IMG/VR virus record: IMGVR_UViG_3300006790_000035
Coordinates: 1 to 44,492 of that record
DNA: 44,492 bases
Source of the DNA: a virus
Strand: one strand, 5' to 3'
Shown one piece after another: positions 16,355-24,005 of this stretch. The number at the start of each line of letters is the position of its first letter. Within the stretch, counting starts at the first letter, position 1. The translations under genes were made by a program, and so were the position numbers. The notes beneath the pieces were generated by a model. It made no database searches, was not told where the DNA came from, and saw only the letters and a list, made by a program, of their open reading frames with translations.

Positions 16355-16750
16355 TCAGGACGCGAGGCCCCAATTGATTGCGTAATCGCGGCTGTCGGTG
16401 AACCACTTGTGGCTGTCCACCTTGCCAAAGCTGGTGCGCTGCGAGACCTCGAAGCACCCCTGAAACTGATATCCGCCAAAGTCCCCGCGGAACCCGGAAA
16501 GCCGCGCCTTGAGAGCTTCGGCGATGGCCCTCGCCTTCGCCGCCGTGGCATCCCGGCAATCAAACTGGACGCGGGTGAAGACCAGCCCGGAAGCACCGGC
16601 CATGTGATAGTCCGTGATGCCGGAAACAACCGACATCGAAATCGTTCCTTCCGGTGACCCCTGAGGCAGCGTATCCCAATCGACACGATTGCCGACCAGA
16701 GCGGCCAGGGGCGCATGGGCGAGCAGCAGATTGGCCAGCTTGGTCTGCAT
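16355..16750 (-). CDS. Tail completion / terminator protein, DUF3168
   Basis: A 131-residue protein starting MQTKLANLLLAHAPLAALVG, followed by RVDWDTLPQGS and ISMSVVSG. It has the DUF3168 order of strand and helix, with the later VQFDCRDATAAKARAIAEAL. Members cap the tail tube and dock it to the head-tail connector. It sits between the HK97 gp10-like gene and the tail tube gene, the standard position. No oddities. Confidence 0.8.
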   Translation of the reverse strand: MQTKLANLLLAHAPLAALVGNRVDWDTLPQGSPEGTISMSVVSGITDYHMAGASGLVFTRVQFDCRDATAAKARAIAEALKARLSGFRGDFGGYQFQGCFEVSQRTSFGKVDSHKWFTDSRDYAINWGLAS

Positions 16751-16753
16751 GGG

Positions 16754-17182
16754 TCACTTTGCCTTTCGCGCAGCCGATCTGGCCGCCTGCTCTATGCCTA
16801 TCCACAGCCCATCGCCCAGCCGCTTGAGGACTTCGTCCTGCGTCTCATCGAATGCCGGCCGCGCGAAGGGTTGCGGCGGGTGGTTCTCATTGCCGAATTC
16901 CTGCTGCACCGCGGCGGGCCTGCTGTCCGGGCCGACATAGCGCTCCTGCTCGGCCACTTTCCGATGCGCAGACCTGGCCGACTTGGAGAGGGTCCCGGAC
17001 ACATCGATACTTTCGCGCAGCCCGCCCTGCTCGACCGGCGCCTTCGAGCGCATGGCCTTGGCCATGATTTCCCCGGCATTGTCGAGCGCCTTGCGGCCGA
17101 TCGCGCGACGCTTGCGCTCATTGAATTGCGAAAGCGCCGCGTCCAATTCCCGCCCACCCTTGAATTTCACCCTGACCTTCAT
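16754..17182 (-). CDS. HK97 gp10-family neck protein
   Basis: A 142-residue protein starting MKVRVKFKGGRELDAALSQF. It has ALDNAGEIMAKAMRSKAP, GGLRESIDVSG and the conserved end pattern VGPDSRPAAVQQEFG, then PFARPAFDET. These are marks of the HK97 gp10 family (tail-component or neck protein). Its ATG overlaps the previous stop by 4 bases. It follows the head-closure gene in the order found in HK97-like phages. Confidence 0.85.
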   Translation of the reverse strand: MKVRVKFKGGRELDAALSQFNERKRRAIGRKALDNAGEIMAKAMRSKAPVEQGGLRESIDVSGTLSKSARSAHRKVAEQERYVGPDSRPAAVQQEFGNENHPPQPFARPAFDETQDEVLKRLGDGLWIGIEQAARSAARKAK

Positions 17183-17508
17183 TCGTCGGCCGCCGCCGCT
17201 GCGCTGATTTCCAAACCCTCGCGGCGCCCGATTTCCTTGACCCCAGAGATATCGAACGTCTTGCCTTCGAAGACGACACGATCCTTGGCGTCTATCCCGG
17301 CCACAGTGGCGGAGTATCGGATCTGAAAACGCACGGAAATCGAGGCTCCAACCTCTGCCGCCCGCACTCTTTCTGCGTCCGAAACGTAGTTGACCGAGGC
17401 CCAGACGGTCGCCAGATCGGTGAACCCCTCGACCGGCTCATTGTCGGCGTTTCGGGTGATCGCGTATGTCTGGATCGTGATGCGCCGGTCGAGCGCGCCC
17501 GCATCCAT
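17179..17508 (-). CDS. Head-tail adaptor / head closure protein
   Basis: A 109-residue protein starting MDAGALDRRITIQTYAITRN, followed by DLATVWASVNYVSDAERV and VRFQIRYSATVAGIDAKDRVV broken by loops. The early LDRRITIQ and the ATVWA phrase are typical of the phage head-tail joining (SPP1 gp16-like) family. The ATG shares a base with the stop of the connector gene upstream. It should close the portal channel after packaging. Confidence 0.85.
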   Translation of the reverse strand: MDAGALDRRITIQTYAITRNADNEPVEGFTDLATVWASVNYVSDAERVRAAEVGASISVRFQIRYSATVAGIDAKDRVVFEGKTFDISGVKEIGRREGLEISAAAAADE

Positions 17509-18128
17509 CAGAACAGAACCCGGCGATAGGGCGCGACCAGGGCGTCGATCGCGGCGGTCGGAATCGGCCCTGCATCCTTGCCCAGCCGATAGGCGTCGTG
17601 CATCAGCCTCACATGGATGAGGATCGCGGCCTTGATCGCGGCGGGGACATTGGAAACTGCCGGGACGGCGGGTGTCTCGCCATCCTCGGGGATTTCAGGG
17701 GTCGTCGCATACCCGGCGAGATAGGTCACCGAAACCGGCTTGGTCTCGTTGAGATCGCCCGGCATCGAATAGTCCGACTTGAATTCGACATACGGCCCCA
17801 GCTCGTCGCAGAGCAGCGTGTAGTCATCGCTCGGTACCGTTGAAAGCTGGCCTGCCTCATCGCGCCATGTGACGCTGGTGATCGAGATCACGGGCGCCAG
17901 CGGCAGGCGCAGGCAGCGCGAGAACCCGTCAAAGTCCTGCCGCCAGGTCTGCTCGACCAGGGCGCGACCGAGTATGCCGGTCCAGCCATCCAGATGGTCG
18001 ACAGCCGCTGCGATGAAACCGGTGATCATGTCGTCGCGCTCATTGCCATCGACGGCCAGCTGTACCTTGGCTTCCTCAAGGGAAACGGGCGTCATCGCCG
18101 GCGGCGTCACCAGAACGGGACGGTGCAT
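17508..18128 (-). CDS. Head-tail connector protein, gp6-like
   Basis: A 206-residue protein starting MHRPVLVTPPAMTPVSLEEA. It has the family's VSLEEAKVQLAVDGNERDD, the helix ITGFIAAAVDHLDGWTG and RLPLAPVISITSVTW. The C-terminal helices AAIKAAILIHVRLMHDAYR are also typical of gp6-like connectors. TTGGAGA precedes the ATG at 18128. The site overlaps the tail of a strong terminator, so this gene begins a new segment of the operon after the SGNH hydrolase gene. Confidence 0.85.
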   Translation of the reverse strand: MHRPVLVTPPAMTPVSLEEAKVQLAVDGNERDDMITGFIAAAVDHLDGWTGILGRALVEQTWRQDFDGFSRCLRLPLAPVISITSVTWRDEAGQLSTVPSDDYTLLCDELGPYVEFKSDYSMPGDLNETKPVSVTYLAGYATTPEIPEDGETPAVPAVSNVPAAIKAAILIHVRLMHDAYRLGKDAGPIPTAAIDALVAPYRRVLF

Positions 18129-18140
18129 AGTGGGTCTCCA

Positions 18141-18176
18141 AAATGGAAAAACCGGTGCCGCTCTGGCACCGGTTTT
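18141..18176 (-). terminator. Strong bidirectional intrinsic terminator after SGNH hydrolase gene
   Basis: A perfect 12-bp stem (18148-18159 with 18165-18176, arms AAAACCGGTGCC and GGCACCGGTTTT) around a 5-base loop. On the minus strand it is followed by a short T run. It separates the head genes plus SGNH hydrolase from the connector and tail genes. Confidence 0.85.
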
Positions 18177-18227
18177 CACTGTCTTTAAGTCAGTCTAGCT
18201 GACGCACAGATGGGGTTAGGGTGGCAG

Positions 18228-19538
18228 CTAGGCTGCTACAGGCGGACGCACCGACATGGAGCCGATCTTGACGACAGCGTTAGTCACTGCCCCGGTGATT
18301 ACGGCAGCAACGATAGGCGTCACCTTTGTGGTGCCCGCAGCCATCGTATAGGGGTCGATTTCAGCCCTGCCCGCGAAAGAGGGTGGCAACGGACCCTTGG
18401 TCGTGTCTACGTTGAACGCATGGGCGCTGCCTAGTGTTGTGCCACCGTTGAAATGCGACATGCGGGCGTTGATGGTGATGTTGCTCGACATGCCGGATGC
18501 TTCGAGATCAACCCCGTACTCGTAAATCTCCCCCTCTGCCGCTGCGATGTCGGATGTGGGGTAGAACCAAATCTGGGCCGCGCCCGAGGTCGTTATGTCG
18601 AGTTTTTGCCAGTTCCCCGCCCCACCGTCATTGCGCGCCTCGATAGAGCAAGCGCAGGAAGTAACCGACCCGGATATCAGGTAAACCTGCATACCGGACA
18701 CCACGTTCCCAGTGATGTTCGCGCCCGTCTTTGCGCCCGCAGAGCCAAAGCCTATACCGCCATTCGGGGCCTTGTTGCCATAAGGGTTGTTGGCGGCATT
18801 GAAGGCGTCCCCAGCCGAGAAACCCCGGAACCATCCGCCCATAGGGAGAGCGTTGAAATAGTCGGCCACCGGCCCCGCCGCGAAATAGCACCCATTGTTG
18901 CCGGGGTGGATCGCTGGGCTGTCGTAGTAATAGCTGGCTATCGGATCGCCATTAGCGTTCGCGATGTCCATGAGATCGGGCGTGGCATCGATAATCACTG
19001 CGCCGTAGCGCGGCCCATTCACCATCAACCAGGTGTTCCAAGCGAAATGCTTCTGCCTGGAGCTGGCAGTGGTCCAGCCTCGGGGGAGATCGAGCAAAAC
19101 CACCGGCACAATGCCACGTGAAAGCAGTGAGGCCCAAGCGGTCAACATAGTTGACGTCATCGTGTCGAACGGGACGCCGTTCCCAATATCGTTCGTGCCG
19201 GACAGCAGCAGGCAGTGCGTGGGGATAGGATCGAGTGCCAGAACATCGGCAAGCTGACCCGGCGATCCATCTGCCGGGATCAACCCCTTTACGTTCACCC
19301 CGCCATCCCCGACATAGGAGATGCTGGTCGATGAGCTAACCGCCTTGTTATAGGTGATCGGAGACTTGACCTTCCCTTTTGTCAGGAAGGGAACCCAAGA
19401 CCCAACGGCATGCATGTAGCGGAGGATATTGCCGCCTGATGCCGCGCCACCCATAGCTAGGCGGCTATCGCCCATCTGCGCCATCAGGAAAGACGGGCGC
19501 ATAGATGCAGAGTTTTGCGCTTTGACTAGCTCAACCAT
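18228..19538 (-). CDS. SGNH/GDSL hydrolase within the head gene cluster
   Basis: A 436-residue protein. Catalytic blocks are visible: MGDSRLAMG (block I, Ser25), LLLSGTNDIGNG (block III, Asn116) and DSPAIHPGNNG (Asp206 and His211). The enzyme domain spans about residues 15-235. A C-terminal beta-rich domain (about 265-436) could attach it to the virion. Family members cleave esters, for example O-acetyl groups on surface polysaccharide. It overlaps the small gene upstream by 8 bases and is followed by a strong terminator. An esterase between capsid and connector genes is unusual, and it may be an inserted unit or a head decoration. Substrate unknown. Confidence 0.8.
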   Translation of the reverse strand: MVELVKAQNSASMRPSFLMAQMGDSRLAMGGAASGGNILRYMHAVGSWVPFLTKGKVKSPITYNKAVSSSTSISYVGDGGVNVKGLIPADGSPGQLADVLALDPIPTHCLLLSGTNDIGNGVPFDTMTSTMLTAWASLLSRGIVPVVLLDLPRGWTTASSRQKHFAWNTWLMVNGPRYGAVIIDATPDLMDIANANGDPIASYYYDSPAIHPGNNGCYFAAGPVADYFNALPMGGWFRGFSAGDAFNAANNPYGNKAPNGGIGFGSAGAKTGANITGNVVSGMQVYLISGSVTSCACSIEARNDGGAGNWQKLDITTSGAAQIWFYPTSDIAAAEGEIYEYGVDLEASGMSSNITINARMSHFNGGTTLGSAHAFNVDTTKGPLPPSFAGRAEIDPYTMAAGTTKVTPIVAAVITGAVTNAVVKIGSMSVRPPVAA

Positions 19539-19740
19539 TTAGTGGCTCCAATGCGACAACCGGCGTCCCGCGATAGGTCACGCGCTCGCCCAGATATGTG
19601 ACAAATGACCAGCGATAGCCGCTTGGCGCTGGCGTTGATGCGTAGGACGCGGCACCCCCGCCCTTTATTGGGGTGGCAACCCCCGGCCGCACGAGACCGC
19701 GCGACAGGGGGCGCACCAGATCGCGCACCACGCTAGGCAC
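19531..19740 (-). CDS. Small phage protein of the head region
   Basis: A 69-residue protein: a basic N-terminus (VVRDLVRPLSRGLVRPG), a Gly-rich linker and YRWSFVTYLGERVTYRGTPV. Proteins with this layout, a basic helix then VTYxGxRVTxxGxPV, occur at the same place in Rhizobiales phages, without known function. I chose the GTG at 19740, which overlaps the previous stop by 8 bases; an ATG at 19767 is the alternative. It lies directly before the SGNH hydrolase gene. Confidence 0.6.
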   Translation of the reverse strand: MPSVVRDLVRPLSRGLVRPGVATPIKGGGAASYASTPAPSGYRWSFVTYLGERVTYRGTPVVALEPLNG

Positions 19741-20002
19741 TGAAGACCCCGCAGGAGATGCCGGCACGGCGCGAGAAGCGGTACGTTCCGGTCCCGATGA
19801 TCTTCGCCGGATGGTTCGCCGTCAGGGCATCGACGCGGAAATACTCTCCGGCATCATCCTTGAGCAGGATGTCGACGAATGCCCCTTGGGCCACGCGCGG
19901 CCCGGCCACATCCTTGAGACAGACCGTCAGCTCCTCGCCGTCGCCGACAGCCACATCGAGTGAGTTGGCCGCGGTTGTCCCCACGGCGAGCACTTCAGCC
20001 AT
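19733..20002 (-). CDS. Head-region protein, possible decoration protein
   Basis: An 89-residue protein with small beta-strand repeats (GEELTVCLKDVAGPRVAQGAF broken after 20, VDILLKDDAGEYFRVDAL, AKIIGTGTYRFSRRAG). TAGGAGG precedes the ATG at 20002. The size, beta content and location two genes after the capsid are compatible with a capsid decoration or stabilising protein, but no motif proves it. Confidence 0.6.
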   Translation of the reverse strand: MAEVLAVGTTAANSLDVAVGDGEELTVCLKDVAGPRVAQGAFVDILLKDDAGEYFRVDALTANHPAKIIGTGTYRFSRRAGISCGVFSA

Positions 20003-20014
20003 TGCCGCCTCCTA

Positions 20015-20395
20015 TCAGAGACCGTCATCGACGGTAATGTGGAAGGTGCCGACTTTGCTGTCACCACCCTGGGCAATTGCGATCTTAACGCGGTCACGCC
20101 CGAGCGCGATCAGGTCCGCCACGGCCGTCCCACCGGCGGCAAACAGCAGTGCGGCCCCAACCTGGGAATGCGTCGGCTGGCGCGGCGCGCGCACGGCCGA
20201 GGCGTTGACATCACTCTCGGTCCAGAGCCCGATGCCAGTGGCTTCGCCGGTAATGGTGAAGTCCACGCCATTGGCGAACGGCGCAGTGCCGTCCTTCACA
20301 TATTCGATCTGCATGATCTTGCCAGAGAGGCGGGGGCTGTAGGCGGTCACCGTGCCGTCGGCAGCGGTCGTGGCAGTCACTTTGTAGCGGCGCAT
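20015..20395 (-). CDS. Head-region protein of unknown function
   Basis: A 126-residue beta-rich protein (MRRYKVTATTAADGTVTAYS, KIMQIEYVKDGTAPFANGVD, DRVKIAIAQGGDSKVGTFHI). AAAGGAG lies 9 bases upstream of the ATG. Proteins with this start and the phrase IxYVKDG..FxxGVDFTITGE occur widely after capsid genes in alphaproteobacterial phages and are annotated only as hypothetical. It could be a neck or decoration component. Confidence 0.65.
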   Translation of the reverse strand: MRRYKVTATTAADGTVTAYSPRLSGKIMQIEYVKDGTAPFANGVDFTITGEATGIGLWTESDVNASAVRAPRQPTHSQVGAALLFAAGGTAVADLIALGRDRVKIAIAQGGDSKVGTFHITVDDGL

Positions 20396-20440
20396 GAGCC
20401 AGCTCCTTTGCTTGGCGCCAGGGTGGCGCCGGTTTAGGCG

Positions 20441-20659
20441 TCAGGCCGTCTTGGCCTTGCGCCGGTTGTCGGCCTTGTTCGCCACCTTTGGCGCGGCCTT
20501 GTTGGCGGGTTTGGGGGCAGCCTTGGCATCAAGCGGCTGCAGGACATGCGGGATCAGATGGGCGAATTCGGCTTCCGTGCCCACGCGCACCTCACCCTCG
20601 ACATAGGGACGGTCACCGATATGCTGGCGGACCACCTTCCACTTCTGGACTTTGGACAT
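20441..20659 (-). CDS. Small head-region protein with Lys/Ala-rich tail
   Basis: A 72-residue protein. Residues 1-42 look folded (KWKVVRQHIGDRPYVEGEVR), and residues 43-72 are a Lys/Ala/Pro repeat (APKPANKAAPKVANKA), probably disordered and basic. It lies after the capsid gene and its terminator. The ribosome-binding block GAAAGGAGAACAGCGATG is identical to that of the prohead protease gene at 22774. Function unknown. Confidence 0.65.
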   Translation of the reverse strand: MSKVQKWKVVRQHIGDRPYVEGEVRVGTEAEFAHLIPHVLQPLDAKAAPKPANKAAPKVANKADNRRKAKTA

Positions 20660-20683
20660 CGCTGTTCTCCTTTCGGCTCATGG

Positions 20684-20713
20684 AAACGGCGGCCCCGCGA
20701 AGGGGCCGCCGTT
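20684..20713 (-). terminator. Intrinsic terminator after the capsid gene
   Basis: A perfect 12-bp stem (AACGGCGGCCCC with GGGGCCGCCGTT) around a 5-base loop, followed on the minus strand by TTTCC. Placing a stop after the capsid gene gives more capsid mRNA than downstream mRNA. Confidence 0.75.
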
Positions 20714-20733
20714 CTGCATCAACCGGCAGGCGA

Positions 20734-22053
20734 TCAGGCGGCCAGAGCCGTGTTGAAGTCGCCATAGATGAAGGCTTCGGGCCGATAGACGGCCAGAGCG
20801 ACGCGCTCTTCGCCGAGCAGCGTCACCAGGTTCTTGATGAAGTCGTCGTCGACATAGCCGCTCTCGACCCGGCCTTCCCAGCGATCGAAGATCTGCGCGC
20901 CCATGCGGAAAGCACCGGTCAAGAACTTGCCAGAGGTCATAGCCTGCGTCTCGACCACTGGCAGGTTCCAAAGGGTCGGGGACGTCGAGCCCTGGGGCTG
21001 GCCGATGATATAGCGACCGATATCATCCTTGCGCAGTTCGATCGTGGTCCAGTCGATCGGATTGAGCACATGGCCGGTGGCCGGATACTCGGCGAGGGCC
21101 GCCTGCAGCATGGCCAGGCGCATCACGTCCAAGATGGTCAGGTCTTCGATCGAGGTCACAGGCGCCGAATATGCAGTCGCCTGCGGGATGATGCCGTGCA
21201 GGTTCTGGCCGGTGCCATCGCCATTGAGCAGCTGGCTTTCCTCGACATAGGCCAGGCCGTAGAGCAGGCGCTGATCGATGATCGAACGCAGCTGCGAAAT
21301 GTCGGACAGGACCTGCTTGGATGCCTTCATCCAGTGCGCAATGACTTTGGCCGAGGTGGTGACCAGGTCGAACTTGATGTCCGATTCCGGCTTTGCACTG
21401 CCTTCAGCAACGGGGGCCGCCGAATTGGTGAAGCCGGTTTCCTTGACGTATTCAAGCGTATTGCCATCCATGCGGCCAGGCGAGAGCAGGTCGCGCACGG
21501 TCATACGCCGCTGCGCCAGCGGCAAAATGCCCGGGAGACGCGTCTGGTTGATCGCATCCCCGACCGAGCCGGCCGAGTCGGTGGTTGCCGAGGTCAGGGT
21601 AGCCTTCACCTGCATGTCGGCGCCGCGGGCGGACTTGGAAAAGCTGCTGTCCTGGAAGGCCTTGAAGCCTTCGGACTCGGTGAACTGCTCGCCGATCGAC
21701 TTGGGCTTGTCATCGCCACCAGTGCCGAGCTTGGCCATCTTCTGCTCGAAGTCGCTGGTGGCATCCTCGACACGCTCGTTGAGCTTCTTGAGCGCCTCGT
21801 CGATGTCACCCTTGAGCGTGTCGCCGAGCTTTTCGCCGTCCTTGGCCATGGAAAGCGCCTTTTCGGCAATTTCCTTGATCGGGTCGCAGGCCGCCGCAAT
21901 GTCCTTTTTGTGCTGCGCCTTGATTTCCTCGGCCATGGCCTTGATGCCCTGGTCGTTCGGCGCCTCGAAGGCGATCTGTGGCGCCATGAAATAGGTCATT
22001 GCGGGCGCACCGAAGCGGCCCCCGGCCAGAACGGCCGCGATGCTGGTCTTCAT
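20734..22053 (-). CDS. HK97-type major capsid protein
   Basis: A 439-residue protein. The first 120 residues form a charged helical scaffold (delta) domain (KAQHKKDIAAACDPIKEIAE, ALKKLNERVEDATSDFEQKM), expected to be removed by the prohead protease. The rest is the HK97 fold: RRMTVRDLLSPGRMDGNTLE, AHWMKASKQVLSDISQLRSI, ESQLLNGDGTGQNLHGIIPQ and DWTTIELRKDDIGRYIIGQP. I chose the ATG at 22053, which has AAGGA 8 bases upstream; an ATG at 22059 lies too close to that site. Cleavage probably falls around residue 125-140. Confidence 0.93.
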   Translation of the reverse strand: MKTSIAAVLAGGRFGAPAMTYFMAPQIAFEAPNDQGIKAMAEEIKAQHKKDIAAACDPIKEIAEKALSMAKDGEKLGDTLKGDIDEALKKLNERVEDATSDFEQKMAKLGTGGDDKPKSIGEQFTESEGFKAFQDSSFSKSARGADMQVKATLTSATTDSAGSVGDAINQTRLPGILPLAQRRMTVRDLLSPGRMDGNTLEYVKETGFTNSAAPVAEGSAKPESDIKFDLVTTSAKVIAHWMKASKQVLSDISQLRSIIDQRLLYGLAYVEESQLLNGDGTGQNLHGIIPQATAYSAPVTSIEDLTILDVMRLAMLQAALAEYPATGHVLNPIDWTTIELRKDDIGRYIIGQPQGSTSPTLWNLPVVETQAMTSGKFLTGAFRMGAQIFDRWEGRVESGYVDDDFIKNLVTLLGEERVALAVYRPEAFIYGDFNTALAA

Positions 22054-22081
22054 GATCATTTTCCTTGATGAATTGTGGGGA

Positions 22082-22774
22082 TCAGCCCCGGAGTGCCCGA
22101 AGGAATTCGAGCGTTTGTTCCGCTTCAGCAGGATCCCCCTGCCCTTTCAGGTGGACGCGCGCGGCACGCTCCGCCTGCGAATTCGAAAAGCCCAATCCCT
22201 TGAGCCAGGTTTCGAATTCCCGCTCAGTCAACCGGTCCCCGGCCTTGAGCTTTTCCGTGAGGTCGTGGGCAGCCTTGAGCGCCTTGACGCTGCTGACCAC
22301 GGCATTTTCATTGGCGCCGATGCTGACGACCGACACTTCGCGCAGGTCGACCCGCTCGAGCGTCCAGACCCCGCTTTCGGTATCGACTGAGTATTCCTTG
22401 ATGCGATAGCCGATGGAGAGCCCATCGATATCGCCATTCTTGAGTAGGGCATGGGCCTCGCGGGCGCGCTGCACATCCATGTTGAGCTTGCCGCGCAGAT
22501 AGAGGCCTTTTTCGTCCTCCTTCGCGTCGATCCACTTGCCGATCGGCTCCCAGCTGTCGTGCTGCCAGAACATTTTCGGCATGGTGCCGGCCGCCTTGTG
22601 GTCGGCCAGGCTCTCGGCAAACGCCCCAGGCGCGATCACATCGCCATAGCTGTCCGGCTCGCCGCCGAAGGTCGAGCCATAGCCCTCGATTTCGCCCTTA
22701 TCGCTGAGCGCCTTGATGCTGAGCACGGGGGCGGACTGGGCAAACTGCATGCCGGCATCCTTACGGTTGAGCAT
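22082..22774 (-). CDS. HK97 prohead protease
   Basis: A 230-residue protein. It has IEGYGSTFGGEPDSYGDVI, FWQHDSWEPIGKWIDAKED (catalytic His in WQHD) and LSIGYRIKEYSV (Ser in LSIGY), the His-Ser pair of peptidase family U35/S78. The C-terminal 55 residues are helical and may guide it into the prohead. The start ATG at 22774 lies inside the end of the portal gene with AAAGGAG upstream. It sits in the standard portal-protease-capsid order. Confidence 0.9.
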   Translation of the reverse strand: MLNRKDAGMQFAQSAPVLSIKALSDKGEIEGYGSTFGGEPDSYGDVIAPGAFAESLADHKAAGTMPKMFWQHDSWEPIGKWIDAKEDEKGLYLRGKLNMDVQRAREAHALLKNGDIDGLSIGYRIKEYSVDTESGVWTLERVDLREVSVVSIGANENAVVSSVKALKAAHDLTEKLKAGDRLTEREFETWLKGLGFSNSQAERAARVHLKGQGDPAEAEQTLEFLRALRG

Positions 22775-24005
22775 CGCTGTTCTCCTTTCCCGCCTCGGTG
22801 ATCGGCAGGTTCTGCATCTGCATGCGCGGAATGTCGCCACCGTCGACAGGCGGCAGGTTTTCGAGCTGCCGGACCTCGTTGATGGTCATGGCGCCCATTT
22901 GGGTCATCCGCTGATAGAATTCCGCGCGCGCCTTACTGTCTCCGCGCAGCAAACCCTCGAGGCTGAACTCGATCGTAATGCCATTGGCCCTATCCTCAGC
23001 TGTCAGCAGCTGCTTGCGCATGGCCTGTTCGATGCGCGACAGGCGCCGGCGCAGGGTGAACTTCTGAAAACCCAATGTCTGCTGCTCGAGCCCTGTCCCC
23101 CAGCTCGTCGATTTCTCGGTGTGGCCGATCATGAACGGCGGCACCCCGAAGAAACGGCAGACATCCTCTACCGACAGCGCCCGCGACTGCAGCATCTGCG
23201 CGTCTTCCGGGGTCATGGACAGTGGCGTCACCGTCTGGCCGCCCTCGGCTACGAATGGCCGGCCAGCATTGACTGCGCCGGCATACTTGGTTTCAAGTGC
23301 CTGGTGCACCTCGGTGCGGCGTTCCGTTGAAAGCCACTCCTGGAAGGCGATGACGACGCTGGGGCGCATTCCGTTGCGGAACGTGCTGCCGGCAGCCCGG
23401 TCAAGGGCCTGGGCCAGGCCAAAGGTGTGTCGACCATAGGTCAGTGTCGAGAGGCCGCCTTCCGGACCGCCGCCAAATCCCCGAACATGCAGGACTTCAT
23501 CCTGGCCGAGGTCGTAGGACTTGCCGTTCTCGGTCCAACGATACCGAAGCTCACCGGTCCGTGCTCGCGTCACACTGACAATATCCGCGCGGACAGGCGT
23601 CAAAGCCACCATCGACTTGCGGCTATTGACCGTCTTCCGGGCAATACCATTGCCTTGCAGCTCGACATTAGCCGACAGGAACTCCAGAAAATCGACCGCC
23701 GTCTGATCGGCGTTCGGGCTGTCGTGCAGGATCCTGTAGAGCGGATGATCACGCGCCACCTCGCGCATGCCATCCGAGCCGGTGCGATAAACCATCAGCG
23801 GCAAAGTGCCGATGGTGCCAGCGATGAGATTGACGCACGCCCAGGCCGAAGACAGCGCCAGCACATCGGTGCTTTCGACCCGCTCCCCGGCCCAGCTCTC
23901 GTGAGATTGCCAGTTTCGGGGCCCCGTCAGGCTCAGCGGCTCGACGCGCTCGACCGGCGCAGCAGACTTCCGGAAGGAAGCCGCAATCCTGTCAATCAAA
24001 CTCAT
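22761..24005 (-). CDS. HK97-family portal protein
   Basis: A 414-residue protein starting MSLIDRIAASF. Family phrases are visible: SSAWACVNLIAGTIGTLPLM, HPLYRILHDSPNADQTA, VDFLEFLSANVELQGNGIA, VLHVRGFGG and VCRFFGVPPFMIGHTEKST. It forms the dodecameric ring through which DNA enters. Its ATG overlaps the terminase stop by 4 bases (ATGA), and the protease start overlaps its end. The N-terminal start near residue 1 matches the usual length of the family. Confidence 0.93.
   Translation of the reverse strand: MSLIDRIAASFRKSAAPVERVEPLSLTGPRNWQSHESWAGERVESTDVLALSSAWACVNLIAGTIGTLPLMVYRTGSDGMREVARDHPLYRILHDSPNADQTAVDFLEFLSANVELQGNGIARKTVNSRKSMVALTPVRADIVSVTRARTGELRYRWTENGKSYDLGQDEVLHVRGFGGGPEGGLSTLTYGRHTFGLAQALDRAAGSTFRNGMRPSVVIAFQEWLSTERRTEVHQALETKYAGAVNAGRPFVAEGGQTVTPLSMTPEDAQMLQSRALSVEDVCRFFGVPPFMIGHTEKSTSWGTGLEQQTLGFQKFTLRRRLSRIEQAMRKQLLTAEDRANGITIEFSLEGLLRGDSKARAEFYQRMTQMGAMTINEVRQLENLPPVDGGDIPRMQMQNLPITEAGKENSDAQP

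Noticed and set aside
20488-22068. 526-codon plus-strand frame opposite the capsid gene
   Set aside because: The minus strand is an unambiguous HK97 capsid. The plus frame shows no domain and no ribosome-binding site.
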